A DNA stretch of 64,000 nt from Mycolicibacterium neoaurum VKM Ac-1815D (lineage in GTDB: Bacteria; Actinomycetota; Actinomycetes; Mycobacteriales; Mycobacteriaceae): the NCBI RefSeq assembly GCF_000317305.3, contig NC_023036.2, positions 3,100,001 through 3,164,000 on the forward strand, in the 5' to 3' direction. Under the pieces are notes generated by a model, which saw only the letters and a program-made list of their open reading frames with translations, was not told the DNA's origin and did no database searches. How positions within the stretch are numbered: the stretch's first letter is position 1; each line of letters starts with the position of its first letter. This document shows positions 41,559 through 50,281 of this stretch, one piece after another. The position numbers were made by a program, and so were the translations under genes.

Positions 41559-42770
41559 TCAGCGAATTCTGATACCGGAGATGGCCCGCGAGATGACCAG
41601 CCGTTGAATTTCAGATGTGCCCTCGAAGATGGTGTAGATCTTGGCATCTCGGAACCACCGCTCCACGGGATGCTCCCGGCTGTACCCGGCGCCACCGAGG
41701 ATCTGCACAGCCCGTTCGGTGGCCCACACGGCCACCTCGCTGGCCTTGAGCTTCGACATCGAACCTTCACCGGCCTCAAAGGCCTTGCCGGAAGCGGCCA
41801 TCCACGCGGCACGCCACACCAGCAGACGGGCGGCGTCGATCTCGGTACGCATATCGGCCAGCGCGAAGGCGATGGCCTGGTTGTCGATGATCGGACGACC
41901 GAACGCATTCCGCTCCTTGGCGTAACCAAGGGCATACTCGTAGGCGGCCCGCGCAATGCCCAGAGCTTGCGCACCGACGATGGGCCGAGTGAACTCGAAG
42001 GTGCTCAACGCGTTCTGAGTGCCGGTGCGTGCGCCCTCCCTCGCACGGGCCAGCCGCTCGTCGAGGCGATCCTTTCCGCCCAGCAGGCAATGCCCGGGCA
42101 CCCGCACGTCGTCGAGGAACACATCGGCGGTATGCGACGACCGCAGACCCAGCTTGAGAATCTTACGGTTGCCGACCAGCCCCTTGGTGCCCTCCGGGAT
42201 CACGAAGGTGGCCTGCCCGCGGGACCCCAACTCGGGATCGACCGACGCGACGACGACGTGGATCGCGGCTACTCCTCCGTTGGTGATCCACGCCTTCTGC
42301 CCATTGAGCACCCATTCATCGGTGGCCTCGTCATAACGGGCCCTGGTGCGCAGCTTCGACACATCCGAGCCGGCATCGGGCTCGGACACGCAAAACGCCC
42401 CGACCTTGGGGTCGGACTTGTCCCCGAGGCACTGCGGACCCCATTCGGCGAACTGCTCCGGAGTGCCCGCGGACAGCAGCCCGCCCAATGCGAGGTTGGT
42501 CCCGAAGAGCACCATCGCCGCACCGGCATCGCCCCAGAAGAGCTCCTCGGCGACCAGACACAACAGCAAGCCGGTCGGGTCGGCGAAGAACTGGTTGAGC
42601 GCATCCCAGCTGTACAGTCCGATATCGGCCGCCTCTTTGAGCACCGGCCACGGAAGTTCCTCGCGCTCATCCCATTCCGCGGCGGCCGGGCGCAGCACGT
42701 CGGCAGCGAAGCCGTGCACCCACTTCTGCAGATCGCATTGTTCCTCGGTGAGATCCAGGTTGAAGCCCAT
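41559..42770 (-). CDS. Acyl-CoA dehydrogenase
   Basis: About 403 residues, with the catalytic Glu in YTIFEGTSEIQRLVIS, the FAD/substrate motif FCVSEPDAGSDVSKL and WITNGG. The N-terminal helical domain starts LDLTEEQCDLQKWV. The ATG at 42770 is preferred to an in-frame TTG at 42782. It introduces a trans double bond into an acyl-CoA. It follows the SnoaL-like gene by 29 bases on the same strand, downstream of the PadR operators, suggesting a small catabolic unit for an unusual acyl or steroid-like substrate (inference). Confidence 0.93.
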   Translation of the reverse strand: MGFNLDLTEEQCDLQKWVHGFAADVLRPAAAEWDEREELPWPVLKEAADIGLYSWDALNQFFADPTGLLLCLVAEELFWGDAGAAMVLFGTNLALGGLLSAGTPEQFAEWGPQCLGDKSDPKVGAFCVSEPDAGSDVSKLRTRARYDEATDEWVLNGQKAWITNGGVAAIHVVVASVDPELGSRGQATFVIPEGTKGLVGNRKILKLGLRSSHTADVFLDDVRVPGHCLLGGKDRLDERLARAREGARTGTQNALSTFEFTRPIVGAQALGIARAAYEYALGYAKERNAFGRPIIDNQAIAFALADMRTEIDAARLLVWRAAWMAASGKAFEAGEGSMSKLKASEVAVWATERAVQILGGAGYSREHPVERWFRDAKIYTIFEGTSEIQRLVISRAISGIRIR

Positions 42771-42799
42771 GTGCTGTTCCAATCGTCGAAGGTGGGTGG

Positions 42800-43207
42800 T
42801 CAGTTGGAGGCTGCCTCGTCGGCCAGCGCCTCGCGTGTGATGCGGTCGAACTGCTCGGCCATAGCCGCCGAGAGTGCTGTGGCCGCCGAGAGCGGTCGCA
42901 CCATCACGGTGAAGTCGTCGATGAGACCGTCATCGTTGACGTGCAGAAAATCGCAACCGGTGACCTGCTTTCCTCCGACGACGGCGTTGAACACCAGCGC
43001 CGAATCTCGACCACCGGTGTCGGTGATCTCTCGGACATAGTGAAAGTCTTCGAAGACCCGCAGCACCGCGCGCAGGATTGCCGCGGTGATCGCCTTACCC
43101 GGATACGGGGCAAAGGCGACCGGGCTGGTGAACACCACATCGTCGGCGAGCAGGTCGGCGATCGCCTGCTCATCGCGCGCCTCGACGGCCTGACGGAACA
43201 CCTGCAT
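42800..43207 (-). CDS. SnoaL/NTF2-like protein (steroid isomerase-like fold)
   Basis: 135 residues of an NTF2-like cone fold: RQAVEARDEQAIADLLADDV, then VFTSPVAFAPYPG, and a late FLHVNDDGLIDDFTVMVRPL. Related proteins isomerise or hydrolyse small ring compounds, or are polyketide cyclases (family knowledge). AAGGG lies 8 bases before the ATG. First gene of a two-gene unit with acyl-CoA dehydrogenase; the promoter region carries one copy of the PadR operator. Confidence 0.85.
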   Translation of the reverse strand: MQVFRQAVEARDEQAIADLLADDVVFTSPVAFAPYPGKAITAAILRAVLRVFEDFHYVREITDTGGRDSALVFNAVVGGKQVTGCDFLHVNDDGLIDDFTVMVRPLSAATALSAAMAEQFDRITREALADEAASN

Positions 43208-43223
43208 GCGGACCACCCTTCAA

Positions 43224-43308
43224 TAGTCACCAAGTTGAGTAATCGCCCATGACAGTAACCGCACTGTCGACGAGATGTCCAGAAGCGACTAATCAACTTG
43301 TTGACTAG
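43224..43308. promoter_or_regulatory. Two copies of a PadR-type operator
   Basis: CTAATCAACTTGTTGACTAG (43289-43308) is a 9-bp-arm inverted repeat with one mismatch. The segment 43224-43241, read on the minus strand, matches it at 16 of 18 positions. The copies lie near the divergent PadR and SnoaL-like starts, so PadR probably controls both. Confidence 0.75.
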
Positions 43309-43325
43309 TGTTGTAGGGTCCAGCC

Positions 43326-43886
43326 ATGGCTCTTCGCGATGCGGTACTTGCCTCACTCCTGGAAGGTGAGGCATCGGGCTATGACCTGGCGAAACGCTTC
43401 AATCGCTCGGTGGCCAACTTCTGGACTGCCACCCCTCAGCAGCTCTACCGTGAGCTGGAACGCATGGACGATCAAGGCCTGATCGAGGCGCGCGTCGTGG
43501 CCGAGGGTCGCCGGCCGGCCAAGCGGCTCTACAGTCTCACCGCGGCCGGTCGCGAAGCCTTTCGCGCCTTCACCCGTGAACAGCCCACCCCCATTGCGAT
43601 CCGCGATGATCTGTTGGTCATGGTGCAAGGCCTCGACGCCGGTGACGTGACGACGATCCGCGATGCCATCGCCAAGCAAATTCATTGGGCGACCGAGAAA
43701 CTCGCAGTTTTACAGAACCTTCAGGCGCGCATGCTCGGCGACCGTTCCGAGGACGACTACCTGGCGAGCACCGACGCCGCAGTGGGTCCCTATCTGACTC
43801 TGCTGCGGGGGATTACCTTCGAACAGGAGAACATTCGCTGGGCCGAACGCGCCCTGGCGGTGATCGATCGCAAGGGACTCCCCTGA
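43326..43886 (+). CDS. PadR family transcriptional regulator
   Basis: 186 residues. The N-terminal winged helix is characteristic: ALRDAVLASLLEGEASGYDL, FWTATPQQLYRELERMDDQG and the wing AEGRRPAKRLYSLTAAGREA. The C-terminal helices (residues about 95-180) form the PadR/Vir_act_alpha dimer domain. It is divergent from the SnoaL-like/acyl-CoA dehydrogenase unit with two operator copies in between. Confidence 0.92.
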   Translation: MALRDAVLASLLEGEASGYDLAKRFNRSVANFWTATPQQLYRELERMDDQGLIEARVVAEGRRPAKRLYSLTAAGREAFRAFTREQPTPIAIRDDLLVMVQGLDAGDVTTIRDAIAKQIHWATEKLAVLQNLQARMLGDRSEDDYLASTDAAVGPYLTLLRGITFEQENIRWAERALAVIDRKGLP

Positions 43887-43887
43887 T

Positions 43888-44770
43888 TCACCGAGGCCGT
43901 CGGCAGCCGCTCCCCTGGTCCGTGACCTCGAGGCGATCGTCGAGATAGTCGAAGAACCGTTGGGCTGCCAGTGCCCGCGCCATCGGCTCGCAATGACCGG
44001 CCGCCCCCTCGGCTCTGGTGAAGCGGACGAGGGTCTTCTCCCCCGCGATCATGTCGTAGAGCCGCCGGGGCTGACCGGCGAAGTAACCCTCATCGTCGGG
44101 GTCGCCGATCAGTACCGGCGTGGTGATCCGAGCGGCGAGTTCGGACGTGATGCGGTACCGCGCGGCCTCGCCGTAGGTATCGAAAAAGCTCCCGCAGCCA
44201 TAGGGTTTGGCCCGCCACGCGAAGATGCGTCTAACGCTGGCCGGGAGCCGTCCGACCGCGGCGTCGAAGCCGGCCCGGTCACCGCGGCGCAGCATCTCCC
44301 CCAGTTCGGGCGAAAGCATCGCGTGCCACGCTTCGGAGACGTCGACCACCCCGTCGTCGATGACGGCGGCAGCGAAGCGGTGTTCGAATGCCAGGGCGCG
44401 CGGCGCCCAGTACCCGCCCTGGCTGACCGCATAGAGCGCGAGCCGCCGCGGGTCTACACCCGGCAATCGCAGTGTCGCATCCACCACCGGCGACAGGACG
44501 TTCTCGAAATCTGGTCGGAACCCGATGCCCCGTTCGAAGAGCATCCGTTGCTGCCCGGGCCCGTCGAACAGCACGACGTGGTAGCCGCGCTCTGATGCCT
44601 CGGAACCGTAACCGGGCCATAGATAGCTCGCCGCGCCGTCGGCCCCGTTGACCATCACAAGGGTCGGATTCTGGCCTCCCGGTGCCCGGAAGAACCATCC
44701 GGGCAATGTGGTGTCCTCATACGGGATCTCCAACGGCACAGGCGGGTTGTCCAGTAAGCCCAGATAGCGT
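43888..44770 (-). pseudogene. Alpha/beta hydrolase, N-terminally truncated
   Basis: From RYLGLLDNPPVPLEIPYEDT onward the sequence matches dipeptidyl-peptidase-like alpha/beta hydrolases: LVMVNGADGAASY, nucleophile elbow AVSQGGYW, acid region LIGDPDDEG and His in EGAAGHCEPM. These normally have about 100 extra N-terminal helical residues. Here the open frame upstream of 44770 is merely antisense to a TetR fragment. The catalytic domain is complete, but the natural start is lost. Confidence 0.7.
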
Positions 44771-45230
44771 GGCGGTGCTGTACCGTCGCTGGGCCAACAA
44801 GGATGACCTGACGCTTGCCGCGCTCGCGCATTATCGCGACAGCAATCCCGTTGAACTCGCCGACACAGGCAGCCTGCGCGGGGATCTGCTTGCCGCGCTG
44901 ACGGGCATGGGCCGCACCCGCGCAGCCTTTTTCGCCATGGCAGCCGCTGCGGCATTCTCCGGACTGATGGCCGCCAGCGAGCTAACCCCCGCCGAGGTGC
45001 GCGATCGAATCCTGGGAGACCAACCGACGGAACGGATCAGGGCCATCTACCAGCAGGCCCACGATCGCGGCGAGATCGACGTGGACCAGATCCCCGCCGC
45101 ATTGCTCACCATGCCTTTCGATCTGGTGCGCCACGATCTGCTCATGTATGTCGAACCCGTTGCGCACGAACGCATCCGGTCCATCGTCGACGACCTGTTT
45201 TTGCCACTCGTCGACCACTACGCGAGGTGA
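44769..45230 (+). pseudogene. TetR regulator, N-terminally truncated
   Basis: The frame from VAVLYRRWANKDDLTLAALA is the end of a TetR recognition helix and the following helix. The rest is a TetR_C-type domain (SLRGDLLAALTGMGRTRAAF to FLPLVDHYAR). The first 45 or so residues, including most of the HTH, are missing. Sequence upstream of 44769 belongs to the opposite-strand hydrolase. So it is a relic of a regulator that may once have faced that hydrolase. Confidence 0.75.
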
Positions 45231-45302
45231 CGTTTCTGATCAGATATCAAGCTTTCCGAGTAGCTTCTCCGCCCACGGCGAGGACCGCGGCGAAATCCTC
45301 CG

Positions 45303-45974
45303 TCACAACGGGATCGTTGGCGTCGTGTCGAGGAAGCGGCGCGGATCGCGGCCCGTCCAGGCAACCAGCCGCTCGATGGCGGAAGCATCCTGCGCGATCG
45401 TGACAGCCTCGGCGAACGGTACGGTGACCTCGTCGAACCCCCTCGCCGCCGAGATCTCCTCGTAGCGGGTCAGCCGGTTCTCCACCGGCAGCATGCCTCG
45501 CATCGCGGCGAATGCCTCCTCCACCACCTCGTCATCCCATTCGGGCCGCTGACCCGTGGCTACGGCCAGGTCCCAGGTATGAACGGTCAACTCGCTGACG
45601 TAAGAGGCCAAAACCTTCGCCCCAGCACCTTCGATCCACGGTAATGCCATATGTCGGTCGAGCAGGGCATCGTCAATCCACGCGTCGGTGGCTCGACCCG
45701 CCGACGCCCACCACGCATCGAGCCAGCGATCATCGTCCACCGCACTGTCGTTGACGGCCAGCGGATTCGCGCCGAGACCGAGCGCGGCGATCCTCTCCAG
45801 CACGCCGACGAGGTGGGCCAGCAGCGCTCGCACGTCCATCCCCACGCAAGGTGTCGCACCGGTGAGCTGCTGCGGCCGGACTTCGGAGATGACTCCCCCG
45901 GCCGTGGCCATGGCGCGGTCGAGAGTGCGCCGGGGATCGGTATGGACGTCGTTGCGGGAGCCTGAGATGTTCAT
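45303..45974 (-). CDS. TIGR03086-type metal-binding protein (mycothiol-dependent DinB/MDMPI fold)
   Basis: 223 residues. LTGATPCVGMDVRALLAHLV carries the first His of the DinB-like four-helix bundle, and ASYVSELTVHTWDLAVATGQ the second His pair. This group includes mycothiol-dependent isomerases and S-transferases in actinobacteria (family knowledge). The ATG at 45974 is preferred to upstream in-frame starts that lie in the 45993-46018 operator. Divergent from the WYL regulator. Confidence 0.87.
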   Translation of the reverse strand: MNISGSRNDVHTDPRRTLDRAMATAGGVISEVRPQQLTGATPCVGMDVRALLAHLVGVLERIAALGLGANPLAVNDSAVDDDRWLDAWWASAGRATDAWIDDALLDRHMALPWIEGAGAKVLASYVSELTVHTWDLAVATGQRPEWDDEVVEEAFAAMRGMLPVENRLTRYEEISAARGFDEVTVPFAEAVTIAQDASAIERLVAWTGRDPRRFLDTTPTIPL

Positions 45975-45992
45975 GGCGTCATTGTGCGGACC

Positions 45993-46018
45993 AAAACTGG
46001 CCATCTCATGGCCGGTTT
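45993..46018. promoter_or_regulatory. 26-bp operator, AAAACTGGCCAT-CTC-ATGGCCGGTTTT
   Basis: Twelve-base arms match with one mismatch around CTC. The site lies exactly between the divergent TIGR03086 and WYL genes and is the probable binding site of the latter. Confidence 0.75.
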
Positions 46019-46037
46019 TATGTGTCATTGTGATGGC

Positions 46038-46985
46038 ATGCGAGCCGACCGGCTGATCGCCATCCTGCTCCTGTTACAACAACGCGAGCAGGTCACCGCG
46101 ATTCAGGTCGCCCAGGAACTGGAGGTGTCGGAACGCACAGCGCGGCGCGACCTCGAAGCGTTGTGCACGGCAGGGGTGCCTGTGTATTCCATACCGGGAC
46201 GAGGGGGCGGGTGGCGCCTTGTCGGTGGCGCTCGTACCGACCTTTCCGGGCTCACCGCTCGGGAGGCACGCGCGTTGTTCCTGGTGGCAGGTCCCGCCTC
46301 GACCGCCACTCCCGAAGTGAAAACCGCGCTGCGCAAGCTCGTTCGTGCGCTCCCCGAGCCCTTCCGTGAGCAGGCCGAGGCGGCCGCATCGTCACTGATC
46401 GTCGATCCACGACACTGGGGATCCAGCCATCCCGAGCCACGGCCACCCCGCTTTCTGGACGAGCTGCACGAGGCGGTGATCCGCGGCGTCCAAGTGAGAC
46501 TCGGTTATGTCGACCGCCGGGGCGCGGAGACCAGTCGGATCGTGCACCCACTGGGGATCGTGGCGAAGAGGCCGACGTGGTACCTGGTGTGCGATACCGA
46601 ACCCGGTCCCCGCACTTTCCGCGTCGACCGGGTCTGCGCTGTCGAGCTCACCGATGATCCCGTTCGGAGGCCACCCGGATTCGACCTTGCGCAAAGCTGG
46701 CGCGACATCGCCGATGAGGTCGATCGCCGGCGCACGCCGCTGGAGGCGCACGCCTTGTGCTCGCCCGACGGGCTCGACGCACTGCGCAGAATGCTCGGGG
46801 AGCGTGTGGACGTGGGGCGCGGCACGCCCGATGGCCGGATAGAGGTGGTGATCCGCGGCACCGACGAACTCGTACTGGCCGGTGAACTCGCCTGGCTCGG
46901 CGAATGGCTGGAGATCACCGGTCCGGGCGGCGTGCGAGAGCACCTGGCCCGCATCGGCGCCGCACTGGTGGCGCGGTACACCTGA
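46038..46985 (+). CDS. WYL-domain transcriptional regulator (YafY-like)
   Basis: 315 residues. N-terminal HTH_11 (DRLIAILLLLQQREQVTAIQ, then ELEVSERTARRDLEAL). A middle WYL domain (IVAKRPTWYLVCDTEPGPRTF, shortened) has the substrate-sensing Arg/Trp/Tyr pattern, and a C-terminal WCX-like extension completes it. Such proteins sense nucleotides, oligonucleotides or small ligands. ATG at 46038. Divergent from the TIGR03086 gene with a long inverted repeat between them, so control of that gene is expected. Confidence 0.9.
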   Translation: MRADRLIAILLLLQQREQVTAIQVAQELEVSERTARRDLEALCTAGVPVYSIPGRGGGWRLVGGARTDLSGLTAREARALFLVAGPASTATPEVKTALRKLVRALPEPFREQAEAAASSLIVDPRHWGSSHPEPRPPRFLDELHEAVIRGVQVRLGYVDRRGAETSRIVHPLGIVAKRPTWYLVCDTEPGPRTFRVDRVCAVELTDDPVRRPPGFDLAQSWRDIADEVDRRRTPLEAHALCSPDGLDALRRMLGERVDVGRGTPDGRIEVVIRGTDELVLAGELAWLGEWLEITGPGGVREHLARIGAALVARYT

Positions 46986-47014
46986 GGACCTCACACCTCA
47001 TGCCGCATCAGCAC

Positions 47015-47407
47015 TCACGTCGTGCGGTAGGTGGCGATCTCGATGAGATTGCCGTCCGGGTCGGTGCAGTAGTACGACGTCATGTCACCTTGTGCGCCGA
47101 TCCGGTGAACGGGGCCTTCGGTGACGGGCACTCCCACCTCGGCCAGATGGGCCGCGATCTGCGATGGTGCCGCATCGGCGATCACGCACAGATCCAGCGA
47201 GCCGGGGGCATCCACCGCTCCGGTTGGCCAGCCCTGCGAACCGGTGGGGCGCAGGTTGAACTTTTGGCCGCCGAACATCAACGCGGTGCGGTCGCCACGA
47301 AAGACCTCGCGCCGCATGCCCAGCGCCCGCTCGTACCACTCGGCGGTGACCTCGATATCGCGACAATTGATCACTACATGGTCGATTCGATCGATGGCGA
47401 AAGTCAT
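47015..47407 (-). CDS. VOC family protein (glyoxalase/bleomycin resistance fold)
   Basis: 130 residues with paired beta-alpha-beta-beta-beta motifs: FAIDRIDHVVINCRD with the first metal His, LDLCVIADAAPS starting the second half, and the ending YCTDPDGNLIEIATY with the metal Glu. This is the layout of glyoxalase-like or ring-cleavage dioxygenase-like enzymes. Substrate not deducible. It is convergent with the WYL gene (29-base gap). Confidence 0.9.
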   Translation of the reverse strand: MTFAIDRIDHVVINCRDIEVTAEWYERALGMRREVFRGDRTALMFGGQKFNLRPTGSQGWPTGAVDAPGSLDLCVIADAAPSQIAAHLAEVGVPVTEGPVHRIGAQGDMTSYYCTDPDGNLIEIATYRTT

Positions 47408-47546
47408 ACCCCACGCTACAGCCGATCACCACCGATCGTGGCAGATCGCATCAGGTGATGATGCCAAGTGGATTGCGCAACAACAATTGTGGATGCAGGC
47501 CGGGTCTGGGCGAGCAGGGGTGTCAGGGCACCCGTAGGCTCAACGA

Positions 47547-47756
47547 ATGCACAACGTGACTCTGGCCAGCCCGGCGGTGGCCGCGGCGCTGACAGCAGCG
47601 TTGACGGTGTACGCGGCATTGATTCTCACCAGCATCGCGGTAGCCATCTACTACGCCCGCAGGCAACGACGACGCCCGGCGATCGCCACCGCGGTGTTGG
47701 TCGGGATCCTCACCGTAGGCGGCTTGGTCATGGCCATCGTGAGCAGCGTGGCCTGA
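47547..47756 (+). CDS. Small two-helix membrane protein
   Basis: 69 residues: helix 1 at about 8-36 (AAALTAALTVYAALILTSIA), a basic loop YYARRQRRRPAIA that should face the cytoplasm, and helix 2 at about 48-67. No known family recognised. It lies alone between the VOC gene and the NmrA-like gene with which it is convergent (18-base gap). Confidence 0.6.
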   Translation: MHNVTLASPAVAAALTAALTVYAALILTSIAVAIYYARRQRRRPAIATAVLVGILTVGGLVMAIVSSVA

Positions 47757-47774
47757 ACACCCCGTGACGTGCAT

Positions 47775-48617
47775 CTACAGAAACACCGCACGGTGGGCAA
47801 TCGCCCATTCGCGATAGGTGACCGCATTGCGGCCGGTGATCTCGTGGACTGCGTGCGTGACGACGGCTTGCTCGGTGGTCTCGAACTCCCACTGGGCCAT
47901 GATTAGATCGAGGTACTCCGGCGGTAGCACCTCGCCATAGAGCGCGCGCGCTTCACGCTCGGAGAGCACCGTGATGCCGATGCGCTCGCCAATCGCCTCT
48001 CCAATGAGCCTGACCTGCTCGCGCATGGTCAACGAGTCCGGCCCGGTGAGCACGGCCTTCTCACCATCGAGATCCGGTGTGGTGATCGCCCGGACGGCGA
48101 CCGCGGCGATATCCTCGTCGGCGATCGGCGCCTGCTGGGAATCGGGGAAGGGCAATCCGACCATTCGATTGTGGCGGATCTGCTGCGCCCAGAAGCGGAT
48201 GGCGTTGCGCGCGAAGGCACCCGGACGCAATGAGACGGTGGTGAAGCCGCCGCCGCTGATGGCGTTCTCCACGGCCAGGTGCCGTTGCTTGTTGTATTCG
48301 ACGAACGACTCGTGCCGGGTGGTGTCGATGGTGGAAAGCACCACCACCTTCGTCACACCGGCCGCGCTCAGTTCGTTGACCAGTTCGGGCAGCACCTCCT
48401 GCCGGCTGAAGCTGAACAGGAACACGCAATCGACACCCGCGAGGGCGGGTCGCAACGTCGACGGTCGATCGAGATCGCTGGAAACTGTTTCTGCACAAAG
48501 CATGTGACTTGATTGCGGATGGCGGCACGTTGCCCGCACCTCCACTCCGCTGCCGCGCAGCTGATTGATGATGGCAGAGCCGACCCCGCCGCTGGCACCG
48601 GTGATGAGCACTCGCAT
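47775..48617 (-). CDS. NAD(P)-binding NmrA/SDR_a5-like protein
   Basis: 280 residues. The cofactor loop VLITGASGGVGSAII begins at residue 3. ATCRHPQ suggests NADPH, and VVLSTIDTTRHESFVEYNKQ and SLRPGAFARN match the NmrA/QOR2-like group, which act as redox sensors or quinone reductases. AAAGGA lies 6 bases before the ATG at 48617. Divergent from a LysR gene, which is the likely regulator. Confidence 0.87.
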   Translation of the reverse strand: MRVLITGASGGVGSAIINQLRGSGVEVRATCRHPQSSHMLCAETVSSDLDRPSTLRPALAGVDCVFLFSFSRQEVLPELVNELSAAGVTKVVVLSTIDTTRHESFVEYNKQRHLAVENAISGGGFTTVSLRPGAFARNAIRFWAQQIRHNRMVGLPFPDSQQAPIADEDIAAVAVRAITTPDLDGEKAVLTGPDSLTMREQVRLIGEAIGERIGITVLSEREARALYGEVLPPEYLDLIMAQWEFETTEQAVVTHAVHEITGRNAVTYREWAIAHRAVFL

Positions 48618-48706
48618 CGTGCGTCCTTTCTTTCCTGATGGACTCGACATTAAGAAGCACGACTCATCAACGCCAATAATGATTGCTGATATAAGAGATT
48701 CATGGG

Positions 48707-49621
48707 GTGAATCTTTCCGGGGTCGACCTGAACTTGCTCGTCGTCTTGCATGCAGTTCTCCAAGAGCGCAGTGCGACAAAGGCGGCGACCCGGCTGCGTC
48801 TGACCCAACCGGCGGTCTCGAATGCGCTGGCACGGTTGCGGGTGCTCCTCGGCGATCCGTTGGTGGTGCGCTCCGGCCGAGGCCTGACCCCCACCCCGGC
48901 GGCGCTGGCAATCCAGCCCCGACTCGACGCCGCACTGCAATTGGTGGAGGGCATCGTTCGCGACCTCGATGACTTCGATTTGAAGACGACGACCCGCCAA
49001 TGGGTCATCGCATTCGCCGACCTGTACGGTCCGCTGGTGCTACCGGGTCTGGACCGGCTGCTTCAGCAACGGGCCCCCGGGTCCGCCATCAGGGTCGCAC
49101 CGCTGGACCGCATCAGCGTGGTCGATGCTCTGGCCACCGGGGAGATCGACCTCTACCTGGGAATACCTACGACGATCCCGTCGGCATGGCACTCAGAACC
49201 CGCGTTCGTGGACGACATGGTGGGCGTGATGTCTGCACACCGTCCCGATGCCGGGATCGGTATGACACTCGAACGCTTCGTCGATCTGCCGCACGCACAC
49301 GTCCAGATCAGCCCGGGCCGGGGCCGCGAGGTCGACGATGCCCTCGGTCGGTTGGGACACGCACGACGCATATGCTTCACGGTCTCGCACTACAGCTCGC
49401 TGTTTCCGATTGTCGAGAACGGTCGGTGCATCGCCGTCGTGCCACGACGCCTTGCCCGTCACCATGCGCAGCGCTCGGCGATCACGCTTTTCGAGCTGCC
49501 GTTGCCACTGCCGTCCTACGAGGTGAGGTTGTTCTGGCATGAGCGGGTCGACAACGACCCCGGGATCGCGGCCCTGCGTGCAGTTTTGCGTGACGTGCTC
49601 GATGCCTTGCCGCCAGACTGA
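48707..49621 (+). CDS. LysR family transcriptional regulator
   Basis: 304 residues from a GTG at 48707. The HTH is of the NodD/LinR type: VDLNLLVVLHAVLQERSATKAATRLRLTQPAVSNALARLR, quoted only in part, with recognition helix TQPAVSNALARL. The effector domain spans about 90-300. It lies 89 bases from the divergent NmrA-like gene, which it probably controls in response to a small inducer. Confidence 0.9.
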   Translation: MNLSGVDLNLLVVLHAVLQERSATKAATRLRLTQPAVSNALARLRVLLGDPLVVRSGRGLTPTPAALAIQPRLDAALQLVEGIVRDLDDFDLKTTTRQWVIAFADLYGPLVLPGLDRLLQQRAPGSAIRVAPLDRISVVDALATGEIDLYLGIPTTIPSAWHSEPAFVDDMVGVMSAHRPDAGIGMTLERFVDLPHAHVQISPGRGREVDDALGRLGHARRICFTVSHYSSLFPIVENGRCIAVVPRRLARHHAQRSAITLFELPLPLPSYEVRLFWHERVDNDPGIAALRAVLRDVLDALPPD

Positions 49622-49631
49622 GACACTGCGG

Positions 49632-50210
49632 TCAGCCCCTGGAGAGTGCCCGGCTCATCTCGATGATCAGTCGCGCATTGCTTGCCGACGGGGTCGCCGG
49701 ATGCAGAACTTGATGCAACAGCATGCCGCGCAGCGCCGCCACCGCGACGGTCGCCATGGCCAGCGCCTGCTCGGTCCCGTTCCCCTCGCGTTCGGCCGCC
49801 GAAGCCAGCATGGCGGTCAAATCATCGAGCGAATCGATGAACTCGCCGAAATTCTCGGGGCAGTACGCCGCCAGCGCCGCAACGTGAAAGAACCCGCGTG
49901 TGCGCGAGAGTTGTCCGGGTCGGGTGTACGTCCGCCACATCGCCGCGATCAGGTCGTCGAAACCACCGTCCACGGCGACCTTGCTCAGTGTTCGATTGTC
50001 ACGTGACCGCCGAGCCGTGAGCATGGCCGCCAAAACCCCAGACAATGAACCGAAGTGGTAACGCAGTAGCGCGTGGCTGGTCTGCGCACGTTCGGCAACC
50101 TCTCGCAGTGACACGTCCGGTGACGGAAAGTTGTCCCCGAAGGCGTCGAGCAATGTGACCAGCAGGCGTTCGCGCGCATCACCTTTGCGGTCGGAGCTTG
50201 ACATGGTCAT
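49632..50210 (-). CDS. TetR family transcriptional regulator
   Basis: 192 residues (ATG at 50210 or 50204). HTH: LLVTLLDAFGDNFPSPDVSL, then REVAERAQTSHALLRYHFGSLSGVLAAM; the recognition-helix HALLRYHF is a frequent variant. The rest resembles TetR_C-type ligand domains. Divergent from the esterase at 50282 with a large inverted repeat in between. Confidence 0.88.
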   Translation of the reverse strand: MTMSSSDRKGDARERLLVTLLDAFGDNFPSPDVSLREVAERAQTSHALLRYHFGSLSGVLAAMLTARRSRDNRTLSKVAVDGGFDDLIAAMWRTYTRPGQLSRTRGFFHVAALAAYCPENFGEFIDSLDDLTAMLASAAEREGNGTEQALAMATVAVAALRGMLLHQVLHPATPSASNARLIIEMSRALSRG

Positions 50211-50219
50211 ACGACTAGT

Positions 50220-50253
50220 TTATCCATTGGGTAAGCAGTTTTCCAATGGATAA
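50220..50253. promoter_or_regulatory. Inverted repeat TTATCCATTGG-N12-CCAATGGATAA
   Basis: Exact 11-bp arms in the gap between divergent TetR (49632-50210) and esterase genes. The long spacer suggests two TetR half-site pairs or a wide operator. Confidence 0.75.
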
Positions 50254-50281
50254 CTGACGCCGAAGCTGTGAAGGACGTTCT

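Noticed and set aside
44771..44955. N-terminal extension of the alpha/beta hydrolase
   Set aside because: It is antisense to the TetR fragment, Cys/Arg-rich and unlike the family's helical N-terminus.
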